Below the pieces are notes generated by a model that saw only the letters and a list, made by a program, of their open reading frames with translations, searched no databases and had not been told where the DNA came from. 64,000 nucleotides of DNA from Coriolopsis trogii (Eukaryota > Basidiomycota > Agaricomycetes > Polyporales > Polyporaceae), in NCBI GenBank assembly GCA_020543525.1, contig JAHYIO010000003.1:1116001-1180000 (forward strand), in the 5' to 3' direction. How positions within the stretch are numbered: position 1 is the stretch's first letter; every line of letters begins with the position of its first letter. Of the stretch, positions 40,878 through 53,501 are shown one piece after another. The position numbers were made by a program, and so were the translations under genes.

Positions 40878-42419
40878 ATGGCGACCACGATCCCTCAACC
40901 CATGGCGCCCACCACGGCCAACTGGCACTGGAAGAACAAGACCGTCACACCATGGGCGAAGCAATGGTTCGAGCGCGAGCTGACGGCCCTACGCATCAGC
41001 GGAGAAGGCTCTGAGGAGGTGGGCATCGAGCACGTTGTGGAGGTCGATGGAGATGTCGAGCTTGGGCAGCGAAAGAGCAAGTGCGTGTCACGTCTGTCGT
41101 CATCACATCTGCTATTTCTGCTCCATTGTGTGCTTGTCAGGATGTTGCTCATGTTCTGTGTTGTTCAGGTTGATCACGATCTACGACTGCAGGATGGTCC
41201 TTAACTGGTCCGGGACTGCATCAGACGGGACGGCTGTCTCGGGCAAACTCACGATCCCTGAAGTCTCGCATGAGATCACGCTCGACGGGACTTCGGACTA
41301 CGTGGTACGTGTTGCGCTCCTGTTGTTCACGCAGAAAATATGTGCTAACAGGAGTTTCCGTTGGATCGTAGTACGAATGGAGCCTCACGACGGAACGCTC
41401 TCCAGCAGTTGATGCGCTCTTCCAGCTCGCGAAGTCTCGTCTGCCGGCCGCGCTCGAGGCGAAGCTGGCGACGTTCCCGTCCGCGATCATTGACACCCAT
41501 GGGAAGGACCTCACCGTGTCTGCGCAAGGCTCGCGCCAGGGCACCCCAGCCCCATCTGCGTCTGCGTCGGGCGCGTCGACTCCGGCTCCTGGTGCCGATG
41601 CGGTGCTGAAGAAGAAGGCGGAGGGCGCGGGGGTGACGAAGAGCTCTGGCCTTGCGAAGGCGACGAACACGACGAGCGTGACGGTGGAGGCGAACTTTGT
41701 GGCTGCGGCGGATGATTTGTTTGGGCTGTTGACAGATGAGAAGAGGATACCGATGTGGACGCGTGCCCCGGCGAAGGTGTGTTCTGCGTGTTTTTTGAAC
41801 CAATATCGTGTTATTCCAGATGGCGGGAGGCTGACATTATATACAATTCAGAGCACGCCACAGCCTGATGCTGAGTACAGCTTGTTTGGTGGAGGTGTCA
41901 AGGGCAAGTTCGTGTCTCTGTCACCACCGAAGGAGTTCGTGCAGACGTGGGCGTTGTCGAGTCCAACATGGCCCGAAGGTGCGTCACTGCTCGCGCGTTT
42001 CACCGTCCGTCGCGGTCGCTCACGTTTGGACGCTGCAGATCATACCGCTACCTTGACCACCACCCTCGAACAAGGAAGCGATTCCACGAAGGTGACATGG
42101 AGACTTAATGGTGTACCACTAGGAATGGAGGAAGAGATCCAACGGAACTTGCAAGGATACTAGTATGTTATTTACCTTTTCTATCTTCTGTCGCTGTCGC
42201 TGACTCTCCTATAGCGTGCAGGGTCTGAAGGCGATTGGGTATGTACAGATTTTCCCTTACGTTCCTCCTCCCCAAAAGCGGCGCATCCCATCCGGAATGG
42301 AAACAAAGCCAAAGAGCACAGAGCAACGATCGGGCGTGAATGCCTGCATGGCCATCGGGATTGTTGGGCTTGCACTGGCCGCCGCGTTCGCGCTCCCGTA
42401 CTTCTACAACCGGCCGTGA
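40878..42419 (+). CDS. AHA1: activator of Hsp90 ATPase (Aha1)
   Basis: This Hsp90 co-chaperone stimulates its ATPase. The N-terminal domain reads NWHWKNKTVTPWAKQWFERE, then DVELGQRKSK, ITIYDCRMVLNWSGTA, and GKLTIPEVSHEITLDG. A Ser/Ala/Pro linker (GTPAPSASASGASTPAPGAD) leads to the C-terminal AHSA1/START-like domain: FVAAADDLFGLLTDEKRIPM, WTRAPAK, EYSLFGGGVKGKFVSLSPPK, and STKVTWRLNGVPLGMEEEIQ. After the usual family end (YYVQGLKAIG) the frame remains open for about 55 residues and includes a hydrophobic stretch, ACMAIGIVGLALAAAFALPY, at the very C-terminus, which would be a tail anchor. A potential 40-base intron (GTATGT...AAAAG, starting at 42240) would instead give a short hydrophilic end. 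Which form is real is open. Confidence 0.9.
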
Positions 42420-43333
42420 GCGATACTGTCTGGGGGCCTCCTGCTTCTTCCTTCTCTCACACCGGTGTGGTGTTCCTGGTACTGTATGAGCACATAATTG
42501 ACAACTTCTTCCCTTGGGTGCTGTGTGCGAACAGGTTGGGAACGGTGCTGTAGTCTGCTAGGTCCGATGGACGAAGACGCCGCGGGCGAGCGAACCTCGA
42601 GTGGTCAATCCTCCTTCTGGGCGTCGGGTGTCGGGCGGGCGAAGCTTTGATGGGATCTAGGTGTCGGGGGTCGTTTGTCGTGGAAGCGCGGTTGTGCAAA
42701 ATGCTTCCGCGTTCCGCGGCATTGGTTCAGGTATGGGACTTTGATAGAAACTGCTGTCTGGTAGAGAAGAAAGACTCGTAGAAATAAATTGTATTATCGT
42801 GTACAGACTTCAGTCACGTATTGTGGGCTTACAATGGAATAAACGTTGGAGGTTGTGCCATGAAGGTTAACGGGAGGGCGGAGCGCTCGCAAGATCGGCT
42901 TTAGTACAGTTGCTATAGGCTACGCGCTCCCGTGACCCGCCGGTCTACGCGTCGGCGTCTGCAGCGCTCATTACGTATCGTGCCTAGTTTGGGTTTCATC
43001 CCGTCACCATCGTCGTCCTCGACGCATCCTCGACTCTGCCCTTTCATCTTGACTCGCCGCCTTCGGCCTCCTTCTCACTGCATCAACAGGCGTCGGGCTT
43101 GCCCTTGCGAACCTGGTCAATACATGCTGTGAGTACCTATATATTGACTACCAAAGCGGAACACGTCTACTTATGCGAATGCTGCGTCTACTCAAAACTT
43201 AATTTCGGCACCGCTTCTGCTCTCGGCGACCCTGCACCGTCTTCAACGTCAATTGGACATATACAGAATTTTGAACGAGCCTTCTTCCAGGATACACTCT
43301 TAGGTCTCCCTGGCGTTCACGTCTCATGTCTCT
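42420..43333. other. intergenic stretch upstream of the CCCH gene
   Basis: About 910 bases. The right half is pyrimidine-rich and is probably promoter and 5' UTR. No gene is supported. Confidence 0.5.
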
Positions 43334-46300
43334 ATGACCATCGACGAGCCTTCATGGAAGAAACGGAGTGAGTGAGGCATGGTGTTCGATTCAGACACAC
43401 TCTACTCACCTCGACTATGTGCACGTGTTACAGCACGCCCATGTCCTTTTTACTCGCAGGGCCGCTGTCTGTTCGCGGATGGGTGCAACTTCATGCATTC
43501 AGTTAAGATTCGGCGACCGGATAGCATCGTGGGCTCGGAGGACTCGGACCACCCGGACTTCCGCCTCGTGGTGGACTCCCCGAACGCTCCGAAAACGGTG
43601 CGCATCCGGTCGCCGACTCGCTCACCGCGCACGAGGAGTCTGCTCCTTGCCCTGGGGAGCATCATTGCGCAGGAAGAAGAGGAAGGAGGGTGGGAGGAGG
43701 AATCGGCAGAGCAGGAGTCGTCTTGCGGAGAGGGCAGCTCCGAGGGACGCACAAGTGGGGATTTCGCTGAGTCGTCGACTGCAGTTGGGGGCCTTGTGAG
43801 CGGTGAGTATGACCTGCCTGGAGACCGTTCCGATGATGCTCTGGAGAACTCGGCTCGTCCGACACCAATCTTGGGACTCAGCGAAGATGCACGCAAGCTC
43901 CTACATGGCATCGCATCTCCACCGACAGAAGACTCGCCACGTCTCCTTGAGTCTTCTTTGGGGGAAGGTTCCATTACGCTGGTGGACGAGGTCTCGATGC
44001 GATCAGGAAGGAGTACTGTGGAGGACACTACACTTCTTGACGAGGACATGACGATGACAAGCTTCCGCCACTCACTCACGCAAGAGCACCAGCCGGCTTC
44101 TGGCTGTGTGTCTGTCAGCTCTGATGCTGAGGATTCTCCCAATCGCTCCATCGTCGTTTCGGATTTCCACTCATCGTCCAGACGAGCGTCCGTTAATCAC
44201 GAATCTGACTCGCCGTCAAGACGCGCATCTTTGGCTCAAGAGCCTCAACCACCTTCACATCGAGCATCCTTGCTTTCCAATATCCAAACTCCTGCTCAGT
44301 CCTTACGCCGCATATCCTACCAATCATCGCACCGTACCCGTGATTCCGCATCGACGTGTCTTCTCTCACCGATTGAACTATCTACGGCCCCGCCCATCAG
44401 TTTCCCCCGGTATGGTAGCTTCATGCAGCGAGAAGAGACCGAGGATGCGGGAAATGTGGAAGGTCCGGAACCTCTACGCATGTCGCCTCCACGCAGTCCG
44501 CGGCGGATATCCACCTTGTCGATTCTCTCGTCCCCCTTTGGATCCCCATCTAGACGCATGCTGCATGCGGGTGGATTGGACCCATCTGCACCTCCCGCAT
44601 CTGCATTTTTCTCTCCGCGGTTCGGTGCCTTCCCTACCTCTCTCTCCCAGGACCACAATCAGGGTGACCGGGAGTCCGAACACTCCAGGAATGGAAGCGT
44701 GGATTCGTTGCAGTTCTTCCAGGAAGGCTCTAGCTCTCAATTCGAGGACGCGGATTCCAACGCTGGGTACGGCATCGAAGTCGAGGGCTCTGCGTCGGGC
44801 TCGCCTTCGGGTGTACCGGAAGATTCGTCCCTCTTTCGCGCAGGACCCTCGTCTGGGTACCTGGGTGTGAACGACGATACATTGCGTCTGGCCGATGCGT
44901 CATTTGGGTCGGATGACTCTATGGCATCGTTGTACGATCAGTATTACACGCCTACGACACACTCGACAAGGTTGGAAGACATCGCGCAGCAGAACACGTC
45001 TGGAAGGAGGGAGCGTTCTCCAGGAGACTCGGTCTATGCGCAGGAGTCTTCCCCTATCAACTTGAGTTACTTGGACACATCGCCAGTCACGGTTGTAGGT
45101 GTACAGTCGTCTCTCCCCGATCCTCAGGGTGAGAATGATGGCGACCCCACGAGGTCTTCGCCTGTTCTGTTAGTCGGGGAGCAGGTGTCTGCAGCTCCGG
45201 CTCTTACGCAAGATGCTTCACCTCCAACCACCTCGCCTCAGGTTCACTCTATATCCCCCGAGTCCCTGTTGGATTCTGTATCCGTATCCCAAACTATAAT
45301 TGGCGGTGTCAGCGCAGCGCGTTCTCCATCCGCCGCGTCACCTCCGTCAAAACATCCGCGCGTGTTCTCTCCGGCTTCGCATTCTCGTACTTCTTCAGCG
45401 AACATACGCAATTTCTCTTTACCCGCAAGTGCACGGAACTCGATCATCTTTGCAGCAAGTCCACCTCAATCTCCGGCTGCGTCCGTCCCAGAGGAGAACA
45501 ATGTCGAAGATCAAACACGACCGGCTTCCTCCCTTAGCTTCCAGGATAGTGAGACCGGTTCTCGACGCCTCTCCGTACAATCTGCGCAATCGTCGCATTC
45601 CTCTCAATCCGGGTCACGGAAAGTGCCCTTTGGATTCCGAAGTTCTGCCTCGGACGGCGCTGGTCGTCGAGACAGTGTGCAGCTCAACAGACCACGACCT
45701 CCTCCCCTCGTCTCTGTTGATCGGGTAGAGGATGACTTGCCCCCGCGCGCACCTACCCCTCTTTTGCCGGTCGAAGAGATACCGTTGTCCGCCTCATCGA
45801 GCGCTTCCAATCCCCGGCGATTGAAGCCTCTTCGTCTAGTCAGTATCGATTATACGCACATCTTCGATAAGGTTGACTGACTCATATTCTACAGTCAATG
45901 ATCCTCAGTTCGAACTCCTCGCTTGGTTCTGCCCCTTCGTCTAGCATACCATCACTCACAACAGCCACTACCGCAACTACCGGTAAGTTACCATTCCTTG
46001 ACTCCTGCAAGGGCCAACTCTAACCTGGCCTCGCAGCATTCACGCCATCGTCTCCAACTGTATCATCAGAATATTCGTTATCTAATAATAGACTGGTATG
46101 TCATATGACTTTGCCCGCTGAAGATCGCTCACAAGCCCTCGTAGCTGTCGCCTCCTCGTTCTGGCATTATACCTTCCTATTCGCACCATACCATTGGATC
46201 TTCGCAGCCCAACTCTCCTTTGCATATACAACCTGGGTTTGGTTCTCCACATTCGCATTCGCAAACCTTTTCCGCACCTGCATCACGGCCGCCGTCATGG

Positions 46301-48188
46301 ACGGACCGCTTCTCCCGCAAGTCCCTCCTTCAGAAATCATCCAGGCGATTCTCTTCTTTCATGGAGCAAGAACAACAACAATACGAGCGTTCAGAGAGCC
46401 GTCTCTCAGAACCCATTGATATCTTTGATGAGCGTCGGGAGGACGAGTACTACGAATACGAGGCAGCGGACCAAGAGGATGAAACCATCCGACGTCCGAT
46501 TTCCTCCATGGACGTGCCCCTGCAGCGCGGGTCGTCCATCTTTGCCACGCAGCAGAAACGACAGTCCGCAATTCAAGCCCATCGCGAGTCACTGCTCATT
46601 GAGCCTGTGCACGCCATTGCGACACCCCGCCCCACACTGCTCTTCGCACTGGCGAGCGACAACGTCGAGGAGGTTCGGCGTGTGCTGGAGAACGGGGAGG
46701 CGCGGCCGAACGACGATGTGGGCCCGCAGTCCGCACTGGCGTTCACGCTCGCGAACGATAAGCTCAAGAACAAGATGCAGATGGTCAAGATGCTTCTGGC
46801 GTATGGCGCTGATACATCTGTGCTTCATGATCCAGAGTCAGAAGAACGCGAGGAACGATCTTCGAAGAGGGGGTCTGGGCGGCTGTCGAAACTGTTGAAG
46901 GATCTTGACCCTGCTACTCGGTGAGTGCGTTCTGTTGCTCATGGCGGTTCCGATTGTTGACTGCGTGGACAGGTATTATATCGAACGAGCGGACTCACCA
47001 CAGACGCGGCGCACTTCGGCTCTCATCCACAGGTCGTACTTCCGTCCGCTGACCCGTGTTCGCTACGACCTGATTGGTCAAGATCGAGTACTGGAACAGT
47101 TGTTCCGTGTATTGAGCATGCCTTCCATGGCTCCGACTGTTGTTCTGCTCTGTGGTAAGCTTCTCAAATAGATGATAAGCGGCATCCATCTTTACTCAAC
47201 TGTTCAACAGGGCCCAGCGGTCATGGGAAGAGTCTTCTTGCGCGTAAATGTGAGTGTCCGAGCGATCGCAATGAACCCTACCTAATTTCCATACAGTCGG
47301 ATCTCTTCTTGAGGTACCAACACACACTGTCAATATGACGACGCTGCAGAATACACGTGATATATGGAAGAGCCATTCCATTGCTCCTCATGAGGTTGGT
47401 CTACACGCATGTATGTTGAGCGACTCAGGTACTAACAACCAGCCCAGGATCCCTCCGACAAATCACTCAAAGACTTCTTGATCGAGAACGAGGGCAAACG
47501 TTGCGTGGTCGTGCTCGATGTGCGTGTCATGCGTTTGATGAATTGCGGTGCGCTGACCGGGGACCTCCGGCCCGAACGAACAGGAAATTGAGAAGACGCA
47601 GGATGAGAAGATCTTGTCGTCCCTCCTCATGCCCTGGGAGTATGGTAAGTGTTCGCTATGTCCTGTTCATCATACGGAAGAGTTGTATTCATATCTGCCC
47701 CAGGTCGATGCTCGTTCGAGGCCGGGTACAGGCATGTTGATGTATCCAAGGTGATCTGGTTGGGCACGTCAAACATCGGACACGATCTTGTGTTTGAGCA
47801 TCAGGACAAACGCCCCGCGCCGGAAACGCAGCTCTCACGAGAGGAATACGTCGACCTCATGGGCCTCCTTCGGCCGCGTGTGTCAGACCGACTGGGGGTG
47901 AGTTCACCCCGCAGGTGTATTGGGTTCGAGAACGTACTGATTGTGTTTATGCAGCCTTCGCTCCTCTCGCGCGTCACAGCCGTGCTGCCATTCGTCGCGT
48001 TCACGGCAGAGGAAAAGATGGCGATCGCCGCCGAGGCTCTATACGCGCTGGCAGAAGACGCTGTGAGCACGATGCCGCCTGCGACGCGGGACATGATTGT
48101 CCGGACGTCGTTGAACTGGTACATCCCATCCGAGGGCGCAAGATCATTGTACCGCGCCGTGTCGACCCTGCTGTTGGACACAATCTAA
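43334..48188 (+). CDS. CCCH zinc-finger / ankyrin / ClpB-like AAA+ protein (probable single fused gene)
   Basis: Exon 1 (43334-43367) reads MTIDEPSWKKR and splices over 66 bases to TRPCPFYSQGRCLF, then ADGCNFMH, a CCCH zinc finger (Cys-x7-Cys-x5-Cys-x3-His). About 800 Ser/Pro-rich disordered residues follow. The long exon seems to end at 45840 through TGA, but that TGA lies in a perfect branch-point sequence (CTGAC) just before TTCTACAG. With GTCAGT as donor (45839) the frame runs on to SMILSSNSSLGSAPSSSI, then through two more introns into NSPLHIQPGFGSPHSHSQTF. From there it continues without a break to ankyrin repeats and an AAA+ module ending at 48188. No promoter-sized gap exists between the halves. 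Alternatively these are two abutting genes, with the second starting at ATG 45897 or 46361. Confidence 0.65.
46590..48188 (+). other. ankyrin + ClpB-type AAA+ module of the preceding gene
   Basis: The part reads RPTLLFALASDNVEEVRRVL and LAFTLANDKLKNKMQMVKML, then LAYGADTSVL, as ankyrin-like repeats. An AAA+ domain follows: DLIGQDRVLEQLFRVL, Walker A GPSGHGKSLLARK split by introns, SLLEVPTHTVNMTTLQNTRD, Walker B RCVVVLDEIEK, SKVIWLGTSNIGHDLVF (sensor 1), and LRPRVSDRLG with the arginine finger region. It ends with a ClpB-like C-terminal domain, LSRVTAVLPFVAFTAEEKMA. The order ankyrin then one AAA+ domain is that of mitochondrial Skd3/CLPB-type disaggregases. A mitochondrial role is doubtful if the CCCH part is attached. 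Confidence 0.8.
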
Positions 48189-48728
48189 CGCGCAGCTTTC
48201 GCATCCGGACGGCGGCGTCGTGTCCAGTGCAAGGGGCATGATCAGACACCATGGATCCGTGACCTGCGAGTCCCGCGACCGCGACTCAGAGCGCGCACAG
48301 ATAGGTACTTACTTATGTTGCGTTCCAGGGGACAGACCCCGGGCAGTGCGATAGTATGTTAAGGGTATACTTGGCGTCTGGCCATCAGGTTGTAACTAAT
48401 TGAGAGTGGTTAGTGTGTTAGTCGACATGGAGACCGCACTGAGAGCTGTATCAGCTTGAGGCGAATGATGGAGCCGTGCGCGCGTGGTGTCCGGGGGGCG
48501 GTCGGGTGTCCCTGAAACGAGAGTGAGGGGCGATGGTGGAGGACGTCGCTGATGGAATGTTGGACAGCCTCGAACAGAAAGTGATGGCGGGATGGTCACG
48601 TATCACATATACTACACACCCTCAACGCCTTTTGAGCGCCATTTGCTTTTCTCTTCCTTCCCTTCCCTTTCCCCTTTCCCTTCTCCGTTCCCTCCCTTTC
48701 TGTTCGTTCCTTCTTCGCGTGTGTACTA
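48189..48728. other. promoter region of the SH3 protein gene
   Basis: About 540 bases; the last 100 are strongly CT-rich (TTCCCTTCCC runs), typical of a fungal core promoter. No gene is seen. Confidence 0.5.
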
Positions 48729-49798
48729 ATGGCCATTATCAACTTTTCTTCCCATGCCCGCGCCATTGAGCGGAGAAACGCCCTCGCTCACCACGTCGTT
48801 CGCAGCCTCGTCGACAGAGAGATTCCAACCGACGAGGACGGTCTTCCCGTTACGAAGCCGCTCCCTGTCTCTGTCAAGGTGTTGACGGCCTTCTTTGTGA
48901 TCTTGGGTATTTTGATTATAGGTGAGTATCTCAGAAGCCTCGTACACTTTCGGCAAATAAACGAGACCCTTTCTTACGTTGGGTTCACCCAGGCATCATT
49001 ACATGGCGTGTTGTTGTCTGGAGGCGCCGCAGGGCCCCCACCACTGCGTCCCAGATTTACCGTCAAGGCAGCTACTCGCCTAGCGAGAAGATTCGGCCAA
49101 TTGGGGAGGGAATGCCCATGGAGAAGCAGGAGGTCCTCGTTGTCCTCCCCATCGAGCCCCCTCCCAGCGTCAAGCCGACGTCGACCAAGTGGAAGCCGGT
49201 TACGTTCCCGAACGCGAACGCGAACACGGACAACGTCGTGGACGTCAAGTCGCCGCCTGCGGGAGAGAGCGCTGTGCTTTCGCCCCCGCCGACTTACACG
49301 GTCTCGGTTCCCTCTCCTGCGAGCACGCCTTCCTCCTCGCCCCGTCCCCCCGCCCTCAACCTCCCTGCTCTCCACATAACACACGATAACAACAACCTCA
49401 CTCTCCCCGCTATGCCCTCGCCGGTTCCCAGCCCGCGCCGCACGTCCTCGTTCGGTGTGGACGCTCTGTCGAACCGGGCGAGTCTGAAAGCGAAGCCGTC
49501 GATCAAGGCTCAGCTGAAGGGTCAGAAGCTCCCCCGCAAAATGCTCGTGGAGCACACCTTCGTGCCGTCCCTTGCAGACGAGCTCTCTATCAAGGTCGGC
49601 GAGACCCTGTGCATGCTCGAGGAGTACGAGGACGAGTGGTGCCTCGTCGAGCGCATCGGCAGCCAAGCTGGCGAGCGCGGCGTCGTCCCGCGGTTCTGCC
49701 TCAAGGAGCGCCCGCGCGGACACAAGCGCGGCCAGTCTTCTGCCTCCGCTGCGTCTTCCGTCAGGAGTGGGGCCACCGCCAACTCGCGGACACAGTGA
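48729..49798 (+). CDS. membrane-anchored SH3-domain protein
   Basis: Two exons. Exon 1 encodes MAIINFSSHARAIERRNALA and then a single membrane segment near residue 55, VKVLTAFFVILGILII; exon 2 continues GIITWRVVVWRRRR. The middle is Pro/Ser-rich (PPPTYTVSVPSPASTPSSSP). At the C-terminus lies an SH3 domain: MLVEHTFVPSLADELSIKVG, ETLCMLEEYEDEWCLVERIG, then ERGVVPRFCLKERP, including the ALYDF-like start, the acidic RT loop, the Trp of the binding groove and the Pro of the PxxP pocket. The protein probably sits in the plasma or an internal membrane with the SH3 facing the cytosol and binds proline-rich partners, perhaps actin or polarity proteins. That role is inferred; the family resembles fungal Fus1/Bem-type SH3 membrane proteins only loosely. 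Confidence 0.8.
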
Positions 49799-51665
49799 GC
49801 GCAGGCGCGTCTGGGATGACCATCACGATATTGTCACGATATGGCCCCGACGAGTCCCGCAGCTCCTGTTACCTTCACCCACTCGGACCTCCCTGAGAAA
49901 CACCACCAGCGACGTCCTCCGAACATCCCTCGACATCCACCCACCCTGGACCTTGCCACCCCATATCGGAGTGCGGCACCCCTAACGAGAGCTAACCGTA
50001 GTCATTCTTTCACTTGCTAAGTATTTATTGCTTTAACTTCAATACACCTGTACGTACATCGTCATCCACTCTTTATCTATCCTCCACCATCTGATGCCGC
50101 TACCTGCCCTCCTCCCCGCAGGTCGCCCACACTCCGGGCAAACTCGTTTGCGGCTACTACCGTCCCGTCGCGGCTTTTCACTATTTATGCGATCTGCCAC
50201 TACCAGGTCACCTGGGAGCCTCGCATTGCGTATAATCCCGATGCGTCGCGGGGACGACGCGCCCGGCTGGCTTTATCGCAGTGCACCCCGGTTATTCCTC
50301 AGCTTAGGCCTGCTAGTCAGATCCGGCGCATCGTCTCTCCTCGTTCTCCACGGACCTCGCATCCTTCTGTAGTACCCCATACATCCCTCTTCCTCCCGCC
50401 CTTCCCCCCCTGTCCCCTTACACTCCGATACCTCTCGGATCCCCGCACCTCTGGTCCGATGGACCCGACCCCGACCCGATACCTACAGTAGTAATCCGTG
50501 CTGTATTCTCGCTTGCTGCCCTGCGCATTGGGTTGACGCGGCGGTGGTTATCACATACTAAAAAGAACGTAAGATTTGAAAGCCCTCGTCTGTTGCGCTC
50601 CATGGGCCGCCCTGTCTTCGACTAGGAGCTGCAAAGAAGCTGTGCCCGCCTTGGCCCACGGGACTGTGGTTTGGAAACAACGACCATTGTCCGAGCAGGT
50701 CCGTAGTCCTTACACCGAGCCTGGTGTTCTCAGCCGGCATCTCAAGAGTGCCCGGACTCGGAGATGGGCAAGAGACCGATCGCGCTTCTCCGAGGAGAAG
50801 CTGCGCCACTTGTACCCCGACGTCGCCCCCCGAGCTTGCGGGCCCGAAGTACTATCCACTGACGGTGCTCTAGTCGTAGAAACTCTGTAGAGCACCCTAG
50901 AAGGCCTGACATAGCCGAGCACCACTGGTGCTCCGTGACGACTAGGGTACAATTGGAAGCTGCCCGCATTCGGACGCAGCGTCGAGCAGATTCACCACAA
51001 TAGCTGGCTTCACTCGTCATCTTGCCTCTAGGACTACCACCTAAAACATCAAATAGCATCAGTGCAAGTTTCGCTGACGGCTCGAGACACGGTCATAACA
51101 ATCCGTTCTTCTACATGTCCGTCGTTCGGGTGCGCGACCAGTCGGATACTGCGTATCAGCAGCGTTGCTCGCCTGAGCCCCACTTCGTAGCTCCCCAAAT
51201 CTGCCACAACTCGCCTGCAAGCCATCCAGTCGTGCAGACCGGCAATGCACCTATTTGCAGCTAGTTGCCGGGAAGTCGCTTGCATTCCAAGGTGACCCAA
51301 CTGCCGAAACACCCCATGGTCTGTACCGAAACGAGGACACTCGGCCGCTTCACCGATCAGACAAGTGTTGAAACCGTTCAAAAACGTCAGCCGTGAAGCC
51401 ATGAAGGTATGCTATTATAAACGAGTGTAGAGGCACAGAGGCAATACGGGACAACAAGGGGGAGAGGGGCACAATACGGTCGGCCACGGCTACCATCCAT
51501 AACGACAACCAAAGAGTAGGAGATCAACGAGTGTTCGGCAGGAACGAGGTGCAGGGGCCGTTCCGGGTCAGGAAGACTGAAAGGAACTCCAACTGAAAGG
51601 GGGGTATCACATCGCACTCCGGTCGCGCACACGATACGCGACCCATGGAACAAGGTTTTGCGCGT
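49799..51665. other. 1.9 kb gene-poor region
   Basis: No open frame here shows a domain, coherent splicing or a coding-like composition. Some frames exceed 90 codons (for example 50576-50890) but look random. It lies between the SH3 gene's 3' end and the septin gene's 3' end, so it is not a promoter for either. Non-coding RNA or a decayed gene is possible. Confidence 0.45.
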
Positions 51666-52995
51666 CTACTGCGCCGCGGCAGACGGGCGGGCGTTCGTCT
51701 GCTCCTTGAGCGCGAGCAGTTGTTTTGACCGGAAAGCCTCGTAGTGGATCTGCGCAGTCGTCTCGATGAGGTCCTGGAGGTGTGTCCTGGAGACACGGTC
51801 GACTGAGTTAGCAATGAAATAGGTATGGCACAAGTAGGCGGACGGACCTGGTCAAGAAGTTGCGGAGGTACACAAACTCGCAGTGCCGCTCGTCCTCGAC
51901 GTTGACAACACCCCAACGGTTCTTGCGGCCACGGACAGGTTTGCCGTCAATAATCACGGTGCGCTCTGAGCCGACAACCGCGAAGGGAATCATGCTCTGT
52001 TACGGAGTTAAGCGCATATAGGAGAGTAGCTGGAATATGACAACATACACGGATGCTCTCGTTGAGCTGCACTTCCTCCTCGTCGTTCTCCTCCGTGTCG
52101 AAGGGGTAGAGGCGAATGTTGTGGTACACAAGCTCCTCCCGGATCTGTGTGCGAAAAATCTCAACTTCTGATTTCCCAGAGACGGTAAGCTACGCGGCAA
52201 CACACTTTCTGCTTGAACGCGTCCCGCTCCTCAAGCGTCAAGCTGTCAGACTTGGCGATGACCGGCACAACGTTGACGACCTCGCTGAGCTTCTTCATGA
52301 CAATAACATCGATAGGACGAAGAGAGTGGCCGGTCGGGTTGATGAAGAAGAGGCAGCAGTGGATACGCGTGTCCTGGATATGGCGGTCACGCTGCGCGGT
52401 GAGCTCCTTGCGGAGATACGCGCTGTGCTGGTCCTTGATGTACTTGACAATGGGGTCCCAGCTGAGCAAAGTGTCAATATGCTTTCGTTGCCGGGGTAAA
52501 GAAGCATAGTGATAGAATGGGAAGCAGAGAAGCACGGTTGGTAACGTACCAGTTTTCGTTGTTGACCTGGTCACCATAGCCAGGCGTGTCGACGATGTTA
52601 AGGCGGAGCTTCACACCGTTCTCAACAATGACTGAGAAAATATGAGACTAGTATGAACTGCAAGGGAGCTGGGGGACTCACCATGAGAGACGGGGTGAAT
52701 CTCCGTGGTCTGCCTCACGGGCTCATCCGCGTCGAAGCGACCCTTCGAGTCAATCAGGTGGGACGCGAAGATGGTGTTGATGAGGGTCGACTTTCCGAGA
52801 CCAGTCTGGCCTATGAACGCGTTGCAGAGACTGAGCAAAAGGCTTTGAGGTGGGCAGAGTACGTGCTTGGTGCTTACCGACGACGATGATGTTGAACTGG
52901 AAACCACGCTTGAGGAGCTTGTGCTCAATCTGTTGGGTGATGGTGTCGAAACCGACGTATGAGTTGGCACGAATCTCGTCAGCGGTGGCAGCCAT
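51666..52995 (-). CDS. CDC11: septin (Cdc11/AspA-type)
   Basis: Septins are GTP-binding proteins that form filaments at the septum and hyphal tips. Seven exons. The chain reads [29 protein letters not shown], then across an intron [16 protein letters not shown], the P-loop (GxxxxGKS). VDTPGYGDQ is the G3 motif, and [17 protein letters not shown] the G4 AKxD motif. The septin-unique element is [20 protein letters not shown], then VYLRNFLTR. The last exon gives [20 protein letters not shown] and KQLLALKEQ, with a short tail NARPSAAAQ and stop at 51666-51668. The [20 protein letters not shown] start is characteristic of the AspA/Cdc11 group. A C-terminal coiled coil is almost absent. Confidence 0.93.
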
Positions 52996-53501
52996 GGCAA
53001 AGACGGAGGGAGCGGGACGGGGACAGGAGCGAGAACGACGGGAGCGCGGAGGGGATGGAGGAGGTGAACGACAACACCGCTGTCAATCGAGTGCCGGAAA
53101 CGCCCAAATCTCGAAGCCAAGGCCGCTCATTATCCTTTCGTTTACTGGGAAGTAACCCTGCTTCTAGTCCTGTTTTCCAACTCCGATTATCTCCCTTTCC
53201 CCGCCAGTGGGTGATAAGTCAGAATGCTTCTAGTCGCGGAATTGGCCCTTCCTATCATCCTGACCGCCACCGCCGCCACCAGGCCGCAAGCGTGGCATCT
53301 TGCCATAATGATGGTCGAATTCTGGGGTATAACCGATAGGGTCCATGCTCCCAGGTATGTTTCACACCTTCATCGTGCCCACACACGGAGGACGATAGGG
53401 GGCATAGCCGGGAGGGTACTCGTGAGTTAGGTCTCATATGCTTTCCTCCAGACGCCTCTAACAGAGACATAGGTCAGCCTGACTAGACTTGGGAACGAGT
53501 C
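52996..53501. other. divergent promoter region, septin / F-box-like gene
   Basis: About 500 bases between two outward starts; no gene seen. Confidence 0.45.

Noticed and set aside
50576..50890. 104-codon frame in the gap before the septin gene
   Set aside because: It has no domain, no codon bias and no neighbouring exons.
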